Shown: positions 28,968 through 38,926 of the stretch, one piece after another
How positions within the stretch are numbered: position 1 is the first letter of the stretch
Layout of the letters: every line of letters starts with the position of its first letter
NCBI RefSeq assembly: GCF_900110425.1
Contig: NZ_FODS01000003.1
Location: forward strand, 62,001 to 126,000
Length of the DNA: 64,000 nt
Direction of reading: 5' to 3'
From: Salinihabitans flavidus
GTDB taxonomy: Bacteria; Pseudomonadota; Alphaproteobacteria; Rhodobacterales; Rhodobacteraceae
Position numbers and translations under genes: made by a program
Notes under the pieces: model-generated
The model's database searches: none
What the model was told of the DNA's origin: nothing
What the model saw: only the letters and a program-made list of their open reading frames with translations

Positions 28968-30569
28968 CATCCGGAACACGCCAAAGCGTGTCTCCTCGAT
29001 CGGCGCGTTGAGGGCCGCCGACAGCGACAAAAACAGTGCGTCGCGTGTCTTGCGCGGGTCGATTATTCCATCATCCCAAAGCCTTGCACTGGCGTAGAGC
29101 GGATGGCTCTGCTCCTCGAACATCTCGACCGTGGGGCGTTTGAACTCGGCCTCCTCCTCGGCGCTCCACTCCTGCCCGGCCCGCTCCATCGCATCGCGCC
29201 TGACAGTCGCCAAAACCCCCGCCGCCTGCTCCCCGCCCATCACGGAAATGCGGCTGTTGGGCCATGTCCACAGGAATCGCGGCTGATACGCGCGGCCGGC
29301 CATGCCGTAGTTTCCGGCGCCGAACGAGCCGCCCACCAACATCGTGACCTTGGGCACCCGGGTCGTGGCAACCGCAGTCACCAGCTTGGCACCATTGCGC
29401 GCTATTCCTTCATTCTCATACTTCCGCCCGACCATGAAGCCGGTGATATTCTGAAGGAAAATCAGGGGGATATTTCGCTGAGAACAGAGTTCGACAAAAT
29501 GCGCTCCCTTCTGGGCGGCCTCGGAAAACAGCACCCCGTTGTTGGCGATGATCCCCACCGGGCAGCCTTTCACATGCGCAAATCCGGTCACCAGCGTCTC
29601 GCCGAAACGCGGCTTGAACTCATCGAAACGCGATCCGTCCACCACCCGTGCGATCACCTCGCGGATGTCATAGGGCGTGCGCAAATCCGCGGGCACGACG
29701 CCAAGGAGCTCTTCGGGATCATAGGCCGGCTCTTCCGGTGTTTCCCACTTTACCGTTCCCGGTTTCTCGCGGTTGAGGTACCCCACCGCACGGCGAGCCA
29801 GCGCCAGCGCATGCGCATCGTCCTCGGCCAGATAATCGGCCACGCCCGACAGGCGCGTGTGAACATCACCGCCACCCAGATCCTCGGCGCTGACAACCTC
29901 CCCAGTTGCTGCTTTCACCAACGGCGGTCCGGCAAGGAAGATGGTGCCCTGATTTTTAACAATAATAGTGACATCCGACATCGCCGGCACATAGGCGCCG
30001 CCTGCTGTGCACGATCCCATCACCACAGCGATCTGCGGAATGCCCCGGGCCGACATGTTCGCCTGATTGTAGAAAATACGCCCGAAATGATCCCGGTCCG
30101 GGAAAACCTCGTCCTGCTGCGGCAGGTTGGCCCCGCCACTGTCCACAAGGTAGATGCAGGGCAGTTGGCATTCCGAGGCGATCTCCTGCGCACGCAGGTG
30201 CTTCTTGACCGTCATGGGGTAGTAGGTACCACCCTTCACGGTGGCGTCATTGCATACCACCATGACCTCCTGCCCCTGCACCCGGCCGATCCCGGCAATC
30301 ACCCCTGCGCCGGGCGCGGACCCGTCATACATACCATGCGCCGCCGTCGCGCCGACCTCCAGAAACGGAGAGCCGGGATCGAGCAGGTTCGCCACCCTGT
30401 CTCGCGGCAACATCTTGCCGCGAGACAGGTGCCGCTCCCGTGCCTTGTCCCCGCCGCCCGCAGCGGCCAGCGCGGCAGCCTCCCTCACCTGCGCCAGTGC
30501 TTCGAGGTGGGCGGCACGATTTGCCTCCGCGGCATCCGAGCCGGGCAGGAAGGCAGAATTCAGTTTCAT
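28965..30569 (-). CDS. Methylcrotonyl-CoA carboxylase, carboxyltransferase beta subunit
   Basis: This subunit transfers the carboxyl group from biotin to 3-methylcrotonyl-CoA, giving 3-methylglutaconyl-CoA. It has 534 aa with two crotonase-like carboxyltransferase halves: the N-terminal half includes [23 protein letters not shown] and [20 protein letters not shown] (D-S-G-G-A), and the C-terminal half has [15 protein letters not shown] and [16 protein letters not shown]. These match MCC beta closely. It overlaps the flavoprotein gene upstream by 4 nt. Its stop codon lies inside repeat element A. Confidence 0.94.
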   Translation of the reverse strand: MKLNSAFLPGSDAAEANRAAHLEALAQVREAAALAAAGGGDKARERHLSRGKMLPRDRVANLLDPGSPFLEVGATAAHGMYDGSAPGAGVIAGIGRVQGQEVMVVCNDATVKGGTYYPMTVKKHLRAQEIASECQLPCIYLVDSGGANLPQQDEVFPDRDHFGRIFYNQANMSARGIPQIAVVMGSCTAGGAYVPAMSDVTIIVKNQGTIFLAGPPLVKAATGEVVSAEDLGGGDVHTRLSGVADYLAEDDAHALALARRAVGYLNREKPGTVKWETPEEPAYDPEELLGVVPADLRTPYDIREVIARVVDGSRFDEFKPRFGETLVTGFAHVKGCPVGIIANNGVLFSEAAQKGAHFVELCSQRNIPLIFLQNITGFMVGRKYENEGIARNGAKLVTAVATTRVPKVTMLVGGSFGAGNYGMAGRAYQPRFLWTWPNSRISVMGGEQAAGVLATVRRDAMERAGQEWSAEEEAEFKRPTVEMFEEQSHPLYASARLWDDGIIDPRKTRDALFLSLSAALNAPIEETRFGVFRM

Positions 30570-31279
30570 CGGCGATACTCCGGGTTTTCGAAATCAAATC
30601 GCGCGCCTGCATCCCAGGCCCGCCGATCGTTGCCGGTGCTCGGCAGACCATCACGCAAGAGCCAGGCCATATGCATCAGGTTCCATGTCATGATGGTGGT
30701 ATTGCGCTGCGTGAAATCGTTATCGAATCCGGCTCTTTCGCCGGACTCCAGCCTGTCGCCATAGGATGGGCCCGGTCCCGCCTCACCGATCCAGCCACAA
30801 TCAGCCTGCGGTGGAATGGAATAGCCCAGATGGTTCAACGCGAAACCCACCGCCATGGCACAATGCTTGACCCCGTCCTCGTTGCCTGTGACCACTGTGC
30901 CACCGACCTTGCCGTAGAACACTGACTGCCCCGCGTCGTTCAACTCCCCCGACATGGCATAGAGACGTTCGATCAGAACCCTGCAAACCGAGCTTTCCTC
31001 GCCCAGCCAGATCGGCGTGCCGACCACCAGAATGTTGGCCGCCGCCACCTTCTGCCACAGTGCGGGCCAGTCGTCGCGCGCCCATCCATGTTCGGTCATG
31101 TCCGGATAGACACCGGGGGGCACCTGGTAATCGAGCATGTGCAGATGCTCTACAGCGACGCCCTGCTTGGCCATAAGGGCAGCGCTGGCCTCAAGCAGAA
31201 GCCGTGTGTGACTGTCCTCGGTCCGCTTCTGTAGCGACGTATTGATGAACAGCGCTCGTAGTCCGGTGTAGTCGGTCAT
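30566..31279 (-). CDS. NAD(P)H-dependent FMN reductase / flavodoxin-fold protein
   Basis: The protein of 237 aa has a flavodoxin-like fold: [23 protein letters not shown] (N-terminal phosphate-binding loop), [21 protein letters not shown], and [28 protein letters not shown]. It belongs to the NADPH-dependent FMN reductase group. It lies between isovaleryl-CoA dehydrogenase and MCC beta in the leucine operon, a placement I also associate with related genomes. The role is unknown; flavin recycling or a quinone reductase is possible. The ATG at 31279 is chosen with GGAGG upstream; the TTG two codons earlier is less likely. Confidence 0.85.
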   Translation of the reverse strand: MTDYTGLRALFINTSLQKRTEDSHTRLLLEASAALMAKQGVAVEHLHMLDYQVPPGVYPDMTEHGWARDDWPALWQKVAAANILVVGTPIWLGEESSVCRVLIERLYAMSGELNDAGQSVFYGKVGGTVVTGNEDGVKHCAMAVGFALNHLGYSIPPQADCGWIGEAGPGPSYGDRLESGERAGFDNDFTQRNTTIMTWNLMHMAWLLRDGLPSTGNDRRAWDAGARFDFENPEYRR

Positions 31280-31346
31280 TGGCAAGCCTCCTCCTGGTCA
31301 TGCTCCCCGATGCGGTGCGAATCGCGCTCCTGCCTCCGATGCACGT

Positions 31347-32510
31347 TCAGGCCATTGCCCCGAGCATCTCTCGCCCAATCAGCATCCGGCGAATTTCGCT
31401 TGTCCCCGCGCCGATCTCCATCAGCTTGGCATCGCGGAAGATGCGGCCGACGGGATTGTCGGACAGATACCCCGCTCCGCCAAGCGCCTGCACCGCCTGA
31501 TGTGCCACATTCATGGCTTCTTCTGAAGAATACAGCACACAGGCCGCCGCGTCCTGCCGCGTGACCTCGCCCCTGTCGCAGGCTTTCGCCACCTCGTAGA
31601 CATAAGCGCGGGAGGTATTCATCGCGGTATACATATCGGCGATCTTGCCCTGCATAAGCTGGAAACTCCCGATGCTCTGTCCGAACTGCTTGCGCTCGAC
31701 CATATAGGGCATGACCTCGTCGAGGCAGGCCGCCATGATCCCAGTGCCGATCCCCGAAAGCACCACCCGTTCATAATCGAGTCCCGACATGAGCACGCGC
31801 ACGCCCTTGCCCTCTTCGCCCAGCACGTTCTCGAAGGGAACTTCCACATCCTCGAAGATCAACTCGGCGGTGTTGGACCCGCGCATTCCGAGCTTGTCAA
31901 AATGCGGGCTCGTGGAGAATCCTTTCATCTCCTTCTCGATCAGGAAGGCGGTGATACCCTTGCTGCCAGCCTCCGGATCGGTCTTGGCATAGACGACGAG
32001 AGTATCGGCATCGGGGCCGTTGGTGATCCAGTATTTGTTGCCGTTGAGAATGTAACGGTCGTTTTTCTTCTGCGCGCGCAGCTTCATGCCCACCACGTCA
32101 GAGCCGGCATTGACTTCACTCATCGCCAGCGCGCCGACATGTTCACCTGAAATCAGCCGCGGCAGATAGCGGGCTTTCTGCTCTTCGCTCCCGTTGAGTT
32201 TTATCTGATTGACACACAGGTTCGAATGCGCCCCGTAGGACAATGACACACTGGCCGAAGCGCGGGCGATCTCTTCGACCGCAACGACATGCGCGAGATA
32301 CCCCATTCCCGCCCCGCCGTATTGTTCCGGGACAGTGATCCCCAGAAGGCCCAGCCCGCCCATGTCCTGCCACAGCTCGTTGGGAAAGGCGTTGTCACGG
32401 TCAATCTTTGCCGCCATCGGCTTGATGCGCTCCTGGGAGAAGCGATGCACCATGTCGCGCAATGCGTCGATGTCTTCCCCAAGATCGAATTTCATCGTGT
32501 GCATGAACAT
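31347..32510 (-). CDS. Isovaleryl-CoA dehydrogenase
   Basis: This FAD enzyme oxidises isovaleryl-CoA to 3-methylcrotonyl-CoA and hands electrons to ETF. It has 387 aa, the family length. The acyl-CoA dehydrogenase signatures [13 protein letters not shown] and [22 protein letters not shown] are present. Glu247 in [11 protein letters not shown] is at the position of the catalytic base peculiar to isovaleryl-CoA dehydrogenases, which supports this over short-chain homologues. It is the first gene of the eight-gene leucine operon. GGGAGG stands 7-8 nt before the ATG and a palindrome lies 21 nt upstream. Confidence 0.95.
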   Translation of the reverse strand: MFMHTMKFDLGEDIDALRDMVHRFSQERIKPMAAKIDRDNAFPNELWQDMGGLGLLGITVPEQYGGAGMGYLAHVVAVEEIARASASVSLSYGAHSNLCVNQIKLNGSEEQKARYLPRLISGEHVGALAMSEVNAGSDVVGMKLRAQKKNDRYILNGNKYWITNGPDADTLVVYAKTDPEAGSKGITAFLIEKEMKGFSTSPHFDKLGMRGSNTAELIFEDVEVPFENVLGEEGKGVRVLMSGLDYERVVLSGIGTGIMAACLDEVMPYMVERKQFGQSIGSFQLMQGKIADMYTAMNTSRAYVYEVAKACDRGEVTRQDAAACVLYSSEEAMNVAHQAVQALGGAGYLSDNPVGRIFRDAKLMEIGAGTSEIRRMLIGREMLGAMA

Positions 32511-32530
32511 CGCGCCGTTCCTCCCGTTAT

Positions 32531-32544
32531 TGAACGCTTGTTCA
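32531..32544. promoter_or_regulatory. Palindromic operator candidate in front of the leucine operon
   Basis: TGAAC-GCTT-GTTCA has perfect 5-bp arms and lies 21 nt upstream of the isovaleryl-CoA dehydrogenase start, in the region shared with the divergent L,D-transpeptidase gene. Its position suits a repressor of the leucine operon. The regulator is not encoded next door and I could not match the motif to a known LiuR or LiuQ site. Confidence 0.4.
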
Positions 32545-32713
32545 TATAACTACGCCAGCCGTGACGCCCGATCAAGACAATTCGTGCGGGTGTGGCGGCT
32601 TGCCTGCGTCACAAGATGAACATCGCGGATAAAGCATATGTGAGTTGCTTCTTGCCTGATTCCCTGACTAACAGTCTGTGGATTCAGATCGATCAGGACA
32701 GAAAGTCAGGCCA

Positions 32714-33301
32714 ATGACCCATACCCCGTTCTCACGCCGCCGGCTTCTTGGCACGGCGCTGTGTTTCACTGCCACTCCGGCGTTGCTACGCGCCCAGGAA
32801 ACCGTCGAGACCGATGCCGCCGACATTCGCGGAACCGCGAGACGCAATATCTCCAGCTTCCGCCGTCAGGACTGGCGCGACCATTTTGACGAATTGGGGG
32901 TCGCCTGCATCGTCGCCGACACGGTTTCGCGCGCGCTGCACTATTGGAGCGAGGATGGCAGTGATTACCGCATCTATCCCACATCCGTGCCGATGTCGGA
33001 CGCGTTGACCAAACGCGGCTATACAAAAGTGGTGCGCAAGCGTGTCGGGCCTGACTGGACACCGACAGCCGCCATGCGCGAACGCGATCCCGACCTTCCC
33101 GCTTATATGCCGCCCGGCCCGGGTAACCCGCTGGGCACCCATGCGATGTATCTGGGCTGGCCCGCCTATCTGATCCACGGCACCCATGATACGCGCAAGA
33201 TCGGGCGGCGATCATCCTCGGGCTGCATAGGGCTGTATAACGAAAAGATCGCCGAGCTTTTCGAGATCACCCCCGTCGGTACTCAGGTGCGTGTTATCTG
33301 A
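32714..33301 (+). CDS. L,D-transpeptidase (YkuD family), exported
   Basis: This periplasmic enzyme makes 3-3 peptidoglycan cross-links or attaches proteins to the wall. It has 195 aa from the ATG at 32714. The N-terminus [22 protein letters not shown] is a signal peptide with a twin-arginine-like motif and an Ala-X-Ala-type cut near residue 28. The YkuD active site is His155 (IHGTHD) and Cys171 in [10 protein letters not shown]. The usual motif has Arg after Ile (S-x-G-C-I-R), but Gly is seen here. It is transcribed away from the leucine operon. An upstream in-frame ATG at 32678 would bury the signal peptide. Confidence 0.88.
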   Translation: MTHTPFSRRRLLGTALCFTATPALLRAQETVETDAADIRGTARRNISSFRRQDWRDHFDELGVACIVADTVSRALHYWSEDGSDYRIYPTSVPMSDALTKRGYTKVVRKRVGPDWTPTAAMRERDPDLPAYMPPGPGNPLGTHAMYLGWPAYLIHGTHDTRKIGRRSSSGCIGLYNEKIAELFEITPVGTQVRVI

Positions 33302-33423
33302 TACCCCTGCGTGGATCGCCGGCCCCGCCGGCTCCCGTAGAAATACGCGATGCGCCCCGCGTCGTTGACTTCGGCGCGCGTCGGGGTCAAAACCGGGGCA
33401 ATTCCGTGCAAGGGGAGACAGGC

Positions 33424-34128
33424 ATGAAGAAGGTTTACGACAACGCGACAGAGGCACTCGACGGGCTTTTGCATGACGGTATGCTGATCGCAGCGGGGGG
33501 CTTTGGCCTCTGCGGTATTCCGGAGCTGTTGATCTCGGCGATCCGCGACAGCGGGGTGAAGGATCTCACGGTCGCGTCGAACAATGCCGGCGTGGACGAC
33601 TTCGGCCTTGGCCTGCTGCTTGAGACCAAGCAGGTCAAGAAAATGATGTCCTCCTATGTGGGCGAAAACGCCGAATTCATGCGCCAGTTTCTCTCGGAGG
33701 AACTGGAGCTGGAGTTCAACCCGCAGGGCACGCTGGCAGAGCGGATGCGCGCCGGGGGGGCCGGAATCGCGGGCTTTTACACCAAGACTGGCTATGGCAC
33801 CCAGATCGCCGAGGGCAAGGAGGTCAAGGTGTTCGACGGGGAGCACTACATCCTTGAACGCGGCATCTTCGCGGATCTGTCCATCGTCAAGGCGTGGAAG
33901 GCCGATGACACCGGCAACCTCGTGTTCCGCAAGACGGCGCGCAACTTCAACCCGGCGGCGGCGATGTGCGGCAAGGTCTGCGTTGTCGAGGTCGAGGAGA
34001 TCGTGCCACGCGGCAGTCTCGACCCCGATTGCATCCATCTGCCCGGCGTCTATGTGCATCGCCTGATCGAGGGGCAGCACGAAAAACGCATCGAAAAAGT
34101 GACCACCCGTCAGCGTGAGGAGGCTTGA
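33424..34128 (+). CDS. scoA: 3-oxoacid CoA-transferase subunit A
   Basis: This is the alpha subunit of succinyl-CoA:3-ketoacid CoA-transferase, which activates acetoacetate with succinyl-CoA. It has 234 aa. Typical parts are [20 protein letters not shown] (glycine-rich CoA site), [15 protein letters not shown], and [35 protein letters not shown] precedes the ATG at 33424. The gene is followed almost at once by subunit B. HMG-CoA lyase from the leucine operon supplies acetoacetate, so the two loci probably act in one pathway. Confidence 0.93.
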   Translation: MKKVYDNATEALDGLLHDGMLIAAGGFGLCGIPELLISAIRDSGVKDLTVASNNAGVDDFGLGLLLETKQVKKMMSSYVGENAEFMRQFLSEELELEFNPQGTLAERMRAGGAGIAGFYTKTGYGTQIAEGKEVKVFDGEHYILERGIFADLSIVKAWKADDTGNLVFRKTARNFNPAAAMCGKVCVVEVEEIVPRGSLDPDCIHLPGVYVHRLIEGQHEKRIEKVTTRQREEA

Positions 34129-34130
34129 TC

Positions 34131-34757
34131 ATGGCTTGGGACCGCAACCAGATGGCCGAACGCGCCGCGCAGGAACTCGAGGACGGCATGTATGTGAACC
34201 TCGGCATCGGAATCCCGACGCTGGTGGCTAACTATGTGGGAGATAAGGATATTACCCTGCAATCGGAGAACGGGATGCTGGGTATGGGCCCCTTTCCCTA
34301 TGAGGGGGAAGAGGATCCCGACCTGATCAATGCCGGCAAGCAGACGATCACGGAACTCAACCGCACCTCATACTTCGACAGCGCCATGTCCTTTGGCATG
34401 ATCCGGGGCGGCAAGATCGCGGCGGCGATCCTTGGCGCGATGGAAGTGTCCGAAGAGGGCGATCTGGCGAACTGGATGATTCCCGGCAAGCTCGTGAAGG
34501 GCATGGGCGGCGCGATGGATCTTGTCGCCGGGGTGCGCAAGGTGATCGTGGTGATGGACCACACCAACAAGGCCGGAGAGTCCAAGCTGTTGAAATCATG
34601 CACGCTTCCTCTCACGGGAAAGGGTGTGGTGAACCGGATCATCACCAATCTCGGTGTGCTCGACGTGGTCGAGGGCGGCCTTCGCATTGTCGAGACCGCC
34701 GACGGGGTGACCGAGGAAGAGATCCGCGCCGCGACCGACGCGACCATCGTGACCTGA
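34131..34757 (+). CDS. scoB: 3-oxoacid CoA-transferase subunit B
   Basis: This is the catalytic beta subunit of the CoA-transferase, 208 aa. The active-site glutamate is Glu46 in QSENGMLGMGP, part of the S-E-N-G signature. GMYVNLGIGIPTLVANY and KGMGGAMDLVAGVRKVIVVMDHT are also typical. The start is the ATG at 34131, 2 nt after the scoA stop; a TTG two codons earlier is possible. A good intrinsic terminator follows 26 nt after the stop. Confidence 0.94.
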   Translation: MAWDRNQMAERAAQELEDGMYVNLGIGIPTLVANYVGDKDITLQSENGMLGMGPFPYEGEEDPDLINAGKQTITELNRTSYFDSAMSFGMIRGGKIAAAILGAMEVSEEGDLANWMIPGKLVKGMGGAMDLVAGVRKVIVVMDHTNKAGESKLLKSCTLPLTGKGVVNRIITNLGVLDVVEGGLRIVETADGVTEEEIRAATDATIVT

Positions 34758-34783
34758 TCGCCGAAGCACAAACGTTAACGCAG

Positions 34784-34810
34784 GGCCCGCCGATGACGGC
34801 GGGCCTTTTT
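34784..34810 (+). terminator. Intrinsic terminator after scoAB
   Basis: A 9-bp perfect G+C stem (GGCCCGCCG / CGGCGGGCC) with an ATGA loop is followed directly by TTTTT. This is a textbook rho-independent terminator and ends the scoAB transcript. Confidence 0.9.
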
Positions 34811-35162
34811 CGTTGCCCGGCCCGAATCGGGGGCAGAGCCTTGGTTAACAAGGAAAACCCCACGTCGGCAAAACGTCGGTATCACATCGGTATCGCGTCG
34901 GTACCAATGTCAGAATTCGCATGATGAACAGGGCGTTCGGTCGCCATGCCGTTAAGATTTGATTGAAACGCCACGAGCCCCCCGACCGTGAGGCACCTGC
35001 GATCCGGGCGACGGGACGCAAACGCGCCCTCCGGGGCCGCAAGCCAGCTTCGAGCCTCGACTGACCGATGCGGCACGAGTGACTGCTTCACTCTTCGCTG
35101 AGGATGCTTTTCGCGGAGTTGCTCATGGGGTACGCTGAAGGAAAGAAAAAGGGAAAGAGCAG
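34811..35162. other. Intergenic region holding repeat copy B
   Basis: The region lies between the scoAB terminator and the lytic transglycosylase gene. It contains a near-palindrome centred on GTTAA (34839-34853, CCTTG/CAAGG arms), then repeat element B. About 180 bases before the ribosome binding site show no gene I can support. Reading frames here are short and overlap in all directions. The promoter of the transglycosylase gene should lie in this stretch, but no strong hexamer pair stands out. Confidence 0.5.
34852..34902 (-). repeat. 51-bp element, copy B (inverted relative to A and C)
   Basis: Read on the minus strand, units start at 34902, 34891, 34880 and 34869: ACCGAC, ACCGAT, ACCGAC, GCCGAC, again at exactly 11-bp steps. 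GGGTTTTCC follows where copies A and C have GCATTTTCA. Identity is 40 of 51 to each of the other copies by my count. Bases outside the 51 bp are not conserved. Confidence 0.85.
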
Positions 35163-36314
35163 ATGAACCTGACCCGCAGAACCACACTTCTGGGGCTTTT
35201 AGGCCTTGGCCTGACAGCCTGCGGCAACGGTGGCGGCACGCTTGGGCCACGCGCCCGCACGGGTGGCGGCAATTTGCCCGTTGACCTGCGCCCTGTGCCA
35301 AATGCAGCCTACGACGCATGGGTCGCGAGTTTTCGCCGTCGCGCGGGCGGTCAGGGGATATCGGCGGCCACCCTCGACGCGGGTTTTCGCGGCGCGGGCT
35401 ACCTGCCGGGCGTCGTGAAGCGCGACCGAAACCAGACCGAATTCACCCGGACGCTTGAAGACTACCTTGCCATTGCCGCCTCGGAGGAGCGAATCTCCAA
35501 GGGCCGCGCGGCCTTTGCCCGTCACCGCAGCACGCTGTCGGCGGTCGAGGCACGCTATGGCGTCCCGGCGGAGATCGTTACAGCAGTGTGGGGTCTGGAG
35601 AGCTTTTACGGAGAGCGGCGCGGTGACGTGCCGGTCATTTCTTCCACATCCACGCTTGCCTTTGACGGGCGTCGCGGCGCGTTCTTTGAAAAACAATTGA
35701 TCGCTGCGCTTGAAATACTGCAAAGCGGTGACACCACGGCAGCCAACCTCAAGGGGTCCTGGGCGGGGGCGATGGGTCATACCCAGTTTATTCCAACCAG
35801 CTATCAGGCCTTTGCAGTCGACTTTAACGGAGACGGTCGCCGCGACATCTGGTCGGAAGACCCCGCAGATTCTCTGGCGTCCACCGCAGCGTACCTTGCG
35901 CGCAACGGGTGGTTTGCTGGCACCCGCTGGGGCGGAGAAGTTGGCAGCGGTGCGCCGCAGGGGCGTATCATACAACCCCAGCCGGGTGGCCCACGCTTTG
36001 CCGTGACAAACAATTTTGACGTCATCAAACGCTATAACAACTCCGACAGCTACGCGATTGGTGTTGGCCATCTGGCCGACCGTATTGCGGGCGGCGGGCC
36101 GATCAGGGGCAGCTTTCCGGCTGACAAATTCGGCCTGACCAAGGAGGATCGAGTCCGTTTACAACAACGTTTGACCGCACGGGGATTCGACACCAACGGC
36201 ACCGACGGCGTGATCGGACCCGATACCCGCAGGGCGATCAGCGCCTACCAGTCCAGCATCGGCGTTTCGGCAACGGGCGATCCGTCACAAGAGCTGCTTG
36301 GCACCCTCGGCTAG
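35163..36314 (+). CDS. Lytic murein transglycosylase B-type lipoprotein with peptidoglycan-binding domain
   Basis: This enzyme cleaves the glycan strand of peptidoglycan to 1,6-anhydro products at the outer membrane. It has 383 aa. A lipoprotein signal ends LGLGLTAC with Cys20. The MltB-type catalytic domain has the glutamate Glu146 in AVWGLESFYGE, GSWAGAMGHTQFIPTSY, and DFNGDGRRDIW. A C-terminal PG_binding_1 domain (RLQQRLTARGFDTNGTDGVIGPDTRRAI) covers the last 60 residues. GGGAAAGAGC precedes the ATG. An imperfect hairpin (36320-36343, GCTTTCG/CGAAAGC) follows the stop without a T run. Confidence 0.92.
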   Translation: MNLTRRTTLLGLLGLGLTACGNGGGTLGPRARTGGGNLPVDLRPVPNAAYDAWVASFRRRAGGQGISAATLDAGFRGAGYLPGVVKRDRNQTEFTRTLEDYLAIAASEERISKGRAAFARHRSTLSAVEARYGVPAEIVTAVWGLESFYGERRGDVPVISSTSTLAFDGRRGAFFEKQLIAALEILQSGDTTAANLKGSWAGAMGHTQFIPTSYQAFAVDFNGDGRRDIWSEDPADSLASTAAYLARNGWFAGTRWGGEVGSGAPQGRIIQPQPGGPRFAVTNNFDVIKRYNNSDSYAIGVGHLADRIAGGGPIRGSFPADKFGLTKEDRVRLQQRLTARGFDTNGTDGVIGPDTRRAISAYQSSIGVSATGDPSQELLGTLG

Positions 36315-36603
36315 GTCTCGCTTTCGGGGAAATCTGCGAAAGCACGCTCGCCCGCGCGGGGGCGCAGGTGAAACAGGAAACCCGAGACTGGATCGCTTGA
36401 TGCGGCGCGAGGCGTTCCGTGACGGGTGCGATGTCGATTTGGGGTCGATGCTGCTCATGGCCGAACGACGAGGTGGAATATCTTGTGTGATCCGGCCGGG
36501 CAGGTCTACAATGAAACCATGGCCTGATCACGATATTGCGATCTTGCGGGGCCATGGCGCGTGGACGTGCTACCTGTGAAGGTGGTTGAAAGGGAGCGAG
36601 AAA

Positions 36604-38124
36604 TTGCCACCGGATCACCACAACGGCTTCTTCCGTCTCGGAACGCTCCTGCGCAAGCTGGGCGCGCGCGCGGTTTTCGCGCTGGCGCTGCTGCTGGGGG
36701 CGTTCAGCCTGTCCGCGCAGGAGCCGCAGCCGTCCGCCCCGGCGATGGTGCTGGAATTCGACGGCGCGGTGAGCCCGGCCTCGGCCGATTACATCACGCG
36801 CGCGCTTGACGAGGCGGCAGAGCGCAATCTGCCGCTCGTGATCTTGCGGATGGACACGCCCGGCGGGCTCTCTTCCTCGATGCGCGAGATCATTCGCGCG
36901 ATCCTCGCCTCGCCGGTGCCTGTGGCAAGCTATGTCAGCCCATCGGGGGCGCGCGCCGCCAGCGCCGGCACCTATATCATGTATGCCAGTCACGTCGCCG
37001 CCATGGCGCCCGCGACGAATCTGGGCGCGGCGACACCGGTCGCCATCGGCGGTGGCGGCGGTGGCGGCGGAGGGGATGACGGCGACAGCCCCATGCCCTT
37101 CCAGTTGCAGGCGGACGGCGAGGCGCAGGACGCGGCGCGGCAGAACGGCGCCTCCGGCGGCGATACAACCGACGCGGAGGAAGCCGGCGCCGACGCCGGC
37201 CCGGACAGGCCCGAAGAGTTCACGCCCGGCACCGCCTCGGAGGCGAAGGCGATCAACGACGCCGTGGCCTATATCCGCGGGCTGGCGGAGTTGCGCGGGC
37301 GCAATGCCGACTGGGCCGAAAGCGCCGTGCGCCGCGCCGAGAGCCTCAGTTCCCGCGAGGCGGCGGAGCTTGGCGTGATCGACTTCGTGGCCGGCAGCTT
37401 CAACGATCTGCTGGCGCAGGCGGATGGCATGGTGGTGGAAATGTCCGATGGCAGCGAGGTCACGCTGGCGACGCAGGGGCTTTCGTTGGAGCATGTGGAG
37501 CCGGACTGGCGCACTCAATTGCTTTCGATCATCACCAACCCCAATGTCGCGCTGATCCTGATGCTGGTGGGCATTTACGGGCTGATCTTCGAGTTTCTCA
37601 ACCCCGGCGCGCTCGTGCCCGGCACGGTCGGGGGAATCAGCCTGATCATGGGCCTTTATTCGCTGGCGCTCCTGCCGCTCAACTGGGCCGGGGTCGGGCT
37701 GATCCTGCTGGGGCTTGGATTGATCGTGGCCGAGGCGTTCGCCCCCTCCTTCGGTATTCTGGGAATTGGCGGAACGGTGGCGCTTGTCATGGGCGCTGTG
37801 ATCCTGGTGGATACGGATGTGGAGGGTATCGCGGTGTCTGAACCCCTGATCGCGGCGACGGCGGTGGCCGGTGTGGTGGTGACCTATATCGTCGTTTACC
37901 TCACGGCCGGTTCGTTCCGGGCCCGGATCGTGAGCGGAAGCGAGGAGCTTGTGGACGCCGAGGCACGGGTGACCGACTGGCAGGGCGACACTGGGCATGT
38001 CTGGCTGCACGGAGAACGATGGAAGGCACGCGGCCCGCGCGATCTGGCCCCCGACGACAGGGTGCGGGTGAGCAAGGTGACGGGGCTCGTGGTTGAAGTG
38101 AAACCGCTGGAACGGACGGGCTGA
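36604..38124 (+). CDS. NfeD family membrane-bound serine protease (long, ClpP-like form)
   Basis: The protein of 506 aa works with SPFH/stomatin proteins in membrane quality control. A signal sequence is followed by a ClpP-class (1510-N-like) serine protease domain with DTPGGLSSSMREII and the nucleophile Ser120 in ARAASAGTYIMYASH. Next come several transmembrane helices and a C-terminal OB-fold NfeD domain (ARVTDWQGDTGHVWLHGERWKA). A run of nine glycines plus an acidic/Ala-rich stretch (about 149-205) is inserted in the protease domain. The start is taken as the TTG at 36604 after AGGGAG; an in-frame TTG at 36586 is less likely. Confidence 0.88.
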   Translation: MPPDHHNGFFRLGTLLRKLGARAVFALALLLGAFSLSAQEPQPSAPAMVLEFDGAVSPASADYITRALDEAAERNLPLVILRMDTPGGLSSSMREIIRAILASPVPVASYVSPSGARAASAGTYIMYASHVAAMAPATNLGAATPVAIGGGGGGGGGDDGDSPMPFQLQADGEAQDAARQNGASGGDTTDAEEAGADAGPDRPEEFTPGTASEAKAINDAVAYIRGLAELRGRNADWAESAVRRAESLSSREAAELGVIDFVAGSFNDLLAQADGMVVEMSDGSEVTLATQGLSLEHVEPDWRTQLLSIITNPNVALILMLVGIYGLIFEFLNPGALVPGTVGGISLIMGLYSLALLPLNWAGVGLILLGLGLIVAEAFAPSFGILGIGGTVALVMGAVILVDTDVEGIAVSEPLIAATAVAGVVVTYIVVYLTAGSFRARIVSGSEELVDAEARVTDWQGDTGHVWLHGERWKARGPRDLAPDDRVRVSKVTGLVVEVKPLERTG

Positions 38125-38158
38125 ACGGTCACGTCCGCCCTAAACAATGGAGAACGTG

Positions 38159-38926
38159 ATGGATATCCTGTACGATATGGGCTTCTACGGCGTATTGGCG
38201 ATCCTGCTGATCGTCTTTCTGGCCTCGGCTATCAAGATCCTGCGCGAATATGAACGCGCGGTCGTCTTCACGCTGGGTCGCTTCACCGGCACCAAGGGGC
38301 CGGGGCTGATCATCCTGATCCCCGGCATCCAGCAGCTCGTGCGGGTGGACATGCGCACGATCGTTCTCGACGTGCCCAAGCAGGACGTGATCTCCAAGGA
38401 CAACGTCTCGGTCAATGTCTCGGCTGTGATCTATTTCCGCGTGATCGACGCCGAGAGGTCCACGATCCAGGTCGAGGATTTCATGTCCGCCACGAGCGAG
38501 CTTGCGCAGACGACGCTGCGCGCGGTCCTGGGCAAGCACGAGCTTGACGAGATGCTGGCGGACCGCGACAAGCTCAACGACGACATCCAGGAGATCCTCG
38601 ACAGCCAGACCGAGGCCTGGGGCATCAAGGTCGCCAATGTGGAGATCAAGCATGTCGATATCGCCGAGTCGATGATCCGCGCCATCGCGCGTCAGGCCGA
38701 GGCGGAGCGCGAACGCCGCGCCAAGGTCATCAACGCCGAGGGCGAACAGCAGGCGGCGCAGAAGCTTCTGGAAGCCGCGGAGATCATGGCCAAGGAGCCG
38801 GGCGCGATGCAGCTGCGCTATCTCAGCTCGCTCAACTTCATCGCCGGGGACAAGAATTCGACCATCGTCTTCCCCTTCCCGATGGAACTGGCGAGCATGG
38901 TTCCGGGCATGAACAAGGACAGCTGA
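38159..38926 (+). CDS. SPFH/Band 7 (slipin-type) membrane protein
   Basis: This is a stomatin-like protein of 255 aa: an N-terminal membrane anchor ([21 protein letters not shown]), then the SPFH domain ([38 protein letters not shown]), a coiled-coil rich in E/R/A, and the C-terminal [23 protein letters not shown]. It follows the NfeD gene by 34 nt, the classic NfeD-slipin pair thought to form a membrane protease-scaffold complex. The ATG at 38159 is chosen because GGAGAA lies 7 nt before it; the ATG at 38147 overlaps that site. Confidence 0.94.
   Translation: MDILYDMGFYGVLAILLIVFLASAIKILREYERAVVFTLGRFTGTKGPGLIILIPGIQQLVRVDMRTIVLDVPKQDVISKDNVSVNVSAVIYFRVIDAERSTIQVEDFMSATSELAQTTLRAVLGKHELDEMLADRDKLNDDIQEILDSQTEAWGIKVANVEIKHVDIAESMIRAIARQAEAERERRAKVINAEGEQQAAQKLLEAAEIMAKEPGAMQLRYLSSLNFIAGDKNSTIVFPFPMELASMVPGMNKDS

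Noticed and set aside
36298-36579. 93-codon plus-strand frame between the transglycosylase and NfeD genes
   Set aside because: It overlaps the end of the transglycosylase gene, has no binding site and no recognisable domain.
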